A DNA stretch of 6,468 nucleotides from Gammaproteobacteria bacterium (lineage in GTDB: Bacteria; Pseudomonadota; Gammaproteobacteria; Chromatiales; Chromatiaceae): the NCBI GenBank assembly GCA_030621975.1, contig JAUXGQ010000098.1, forward strand, positions 1 to 6,468, given 5' to 3'. A model generated the notes under the pieces. It was not told where the DNA came from, searched no databases, and worked only from the letters and a program-made list of their open reading frames with translations. The position numbers and the translations under genes are program-made. Numbering within the stretch: the first letter of the stretch is position 1; every line of letters begins with the position of its first letter. Shown here piece after piece: positions 5,415-6,468 of this stretch.

Positions 5415-6468
5415 ATGATCATGGCGCGAGCTTTCCCTGTATCCCCCCAAATTGGCAGGTCCCGTTTGATAATTGAACGGGTGCGGGACCTGGTCGCCCT
5501 CTGCCTGCTTACCCTTGCCTGGGCTGGCGCGCTCGTCGCCGCGCCCTCTACCGACGGCAGCACCGTTGCTGAGTCCGGGCCGCAGCGCATCTCCGTTGCC
5601 TACTGCATCGACTGCGTCCCCTTCCACTTCTCGGACCCGCAGGGCGAACCCGCGGGCATGATCGTCGACATCTGGCGTGTCTGGTCGAAAAAGACCGGCA
5701 TAGCCGTCGACTTCAAGCCCGCCCAGTGGCAAGAGACCTTGCGGATGGTGGGCGACGGCGAAGCGGATGTCCACGCGGGACTCTTTTTCAACGAGCAACG
5801 GGATCGATTCCTGGACTACGGGGTTGCCCTGCGCCGCACCGACACCCATGTCTTTCTTCATCGCAGTCTGCCCGACATCAGCAGCATCGAGGAACTGGCG
5901 GCCTACCGCATCGGGGTGTTGGCGGGGGATTATGTGGAATCCTACCTCAAGGAGCGCCTGCCCGCTGAGGTCGTGGTGGCCTATCCCAGCTACGAGGCCA
6001 TTCTCGAGGCGCTCCAGAAGGGCGGTATCAGGGCGTTCGCCGCGGATACGCCTACCGGTGTTTTCCATCTCCAGCAGGTCGGCCTGCTTGCCGAGTACAA
6101 ATTCCCGCCAAGCCAGCTCCTGTACCAGAATGACTGGTTCCTCGCCGTGCAGGAGGGCAACGGGTCGTTGCTGGAGGTTCTCGATGAGGGGATGGCCCGC
6201 ATCAGCGAAGAGGAACGGCGCGCGGTAGGCCGGCACTGGACCGTCTCCAGCAGCAGTGAGGAAGAGGCCCTGATCATCGCCATAGACCGGGGCTATCCGC
6301 CGCTCTCGCTGATGAATGCCCAGGGCAGGCCCGCGGGCCTGCTGGTCGACCTGTGGCGACTCTGGTCGGCGAAGACCGGGCGCACGGTGCGGTTCAGTTT
6401 GAGCGATCTGCCCGGGACCCTCTCGGCAATAGGCTCCGGTGAGGCGGACATACAAGCCGGATTGTTTA
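5415..6468 (+). CDS. Tandem SBP_bac_3 periplasmic sensor protein (3' end outside window)
   Basis: The frame stays open to the window end (351 codons). A leader with hydrophobic core LVALCLLTLAWAGALVAA (residues 26-43) predicts export. Domain 1 (about 58-278) begins RISVAYCIDCVPFHFSDPQG and domain 2 begins at about 284 (EALIIAIDRGYPPLSLMNAQG). They are clear duplicates: GEPAGMIVDIWRVWSKKTG matches GRPAGLLVDLWRLWSAKTG, and GDGEADVHAGLF matches GSGEADIQAGLF. Both are bacterial solute-binding family 3 (PF00497) Venus-flytrap folds. Single such domains serve amino-acid ABC transporters, but tandem copies in one chain are typical of BvgS-like sensor kinases or GGDEF/EAL proteins, so a signalling output domain beyond the window is likely but unseen. 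The start is uncertain: ATGs at 5415 and 5421 lack a ribosome site, while TTG at 5466 has AGG 6 bases upstream and would give a more compact signal peptide. Confidence 0.88.
   Translation, partial: MIMARAFPVSPQIGRSRLIIERVRDLVALCLLTLAWAGALVAAPSTDGSTVAESGPQRISVAYCIDCVPFHFSDPQGEPAGMIVDIWRVWSKKTGIAVDFKPAQWQETLRMVGDGEADVHAGLFFNEQRDRFLDYGVALRRTDTHVFLHRSLPDISSIEELAAYRIGVLAGDYVESYLKERLPAEVVVAYPSYEAILEALQKGGIRAFAADTPTGVFHLQQVGLLAEYKFPPSQLLYQNDWFLAVQEGNGSLLEVLDEGMARISEEERRAVGRHWTVSSSSEEEALIIAIDRGYPPLSLMNAQGRPAGLLVDLWRLWSAKTGRTVRFSLSDLPGTLSAIGSGEADIQAGLF

Noticed and set aside
5394..6455. Long antisense open frame (353 codons, minus strand) opposite the solute-binding gene
   Set aside because: The plus strand carries two recognisable SBP_bac_3 domains with internal duplication; the antisense product has low-complexity composition typical of GC-rich shadow frames and no family features.

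Overview
The window is GC-rich chromosomal DNA, most likely from a gammaproteobacterium. The grounds are a GltA-type citrate synthase, a CreA-family periplasmic protein close to the E. coli one, a DUF3025 protein, and short palindromic intergenic repeats of the kind common in that class. The genus cannot be fixed from the sequence. Most of the DNA is ordinary: five clear genes, one small unrecognised gene, and a modest amount of mobile or repetitive DNA.

Layout. Bases 1-948 hold the 3' part of gltA on the plus strand. Bases 949-1296 are a gene-free convergent spacer with an 82-bp palindromic repeat and a second, shorter hairpin repeat. From 5011 down to 1297 four genes run on the minus strand: a 75-residue unknown protein (5011-4784), a 583-residue ABC-class P-loop ATPase (4581-2830), a DUF3025 protein (2748-1843) and creA (1788-1297). 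Gaps within this block are short (81 and 54 bases), except where a 159-bp foldback element (4625-4783) has landed. That element has 18-bp perfect terminal inverted repeats and is flanked on both sides by CTAG, and the right-hand CTAG contains the stop codon of the small gene. Without the element the first gap would be about 39 bases, so the four genes look like one former or present transcription unit. Bases 5012-5414 are a gene-poor divergent spacer carrying a second 82-bp repeat copy in the opposite orientation. From about 5415 to the window end runs a secreted or membrane-anchored protein with two tandem, mutually similar periplasmic solute-binding (SBP_bac_3) domains. It is cut by the window edge and is probably the sensor part of a larger signalling protein.

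How they fit together. GltA is the entry enzyme of the TCA cycle and shows no functional link to its convergent neighbours. The minus-strand block combines a poorly understood ATPase whose trypanosome relative acts in mitochondrial RNA editing, two conserved proteins of unknown function and a small unknown protein. Its shared job is not evident. The best candidates for something undescribed are this gene block, the foldback element inserted at a stop codon, and the asymmetric palindromic 82-bp repeat family.
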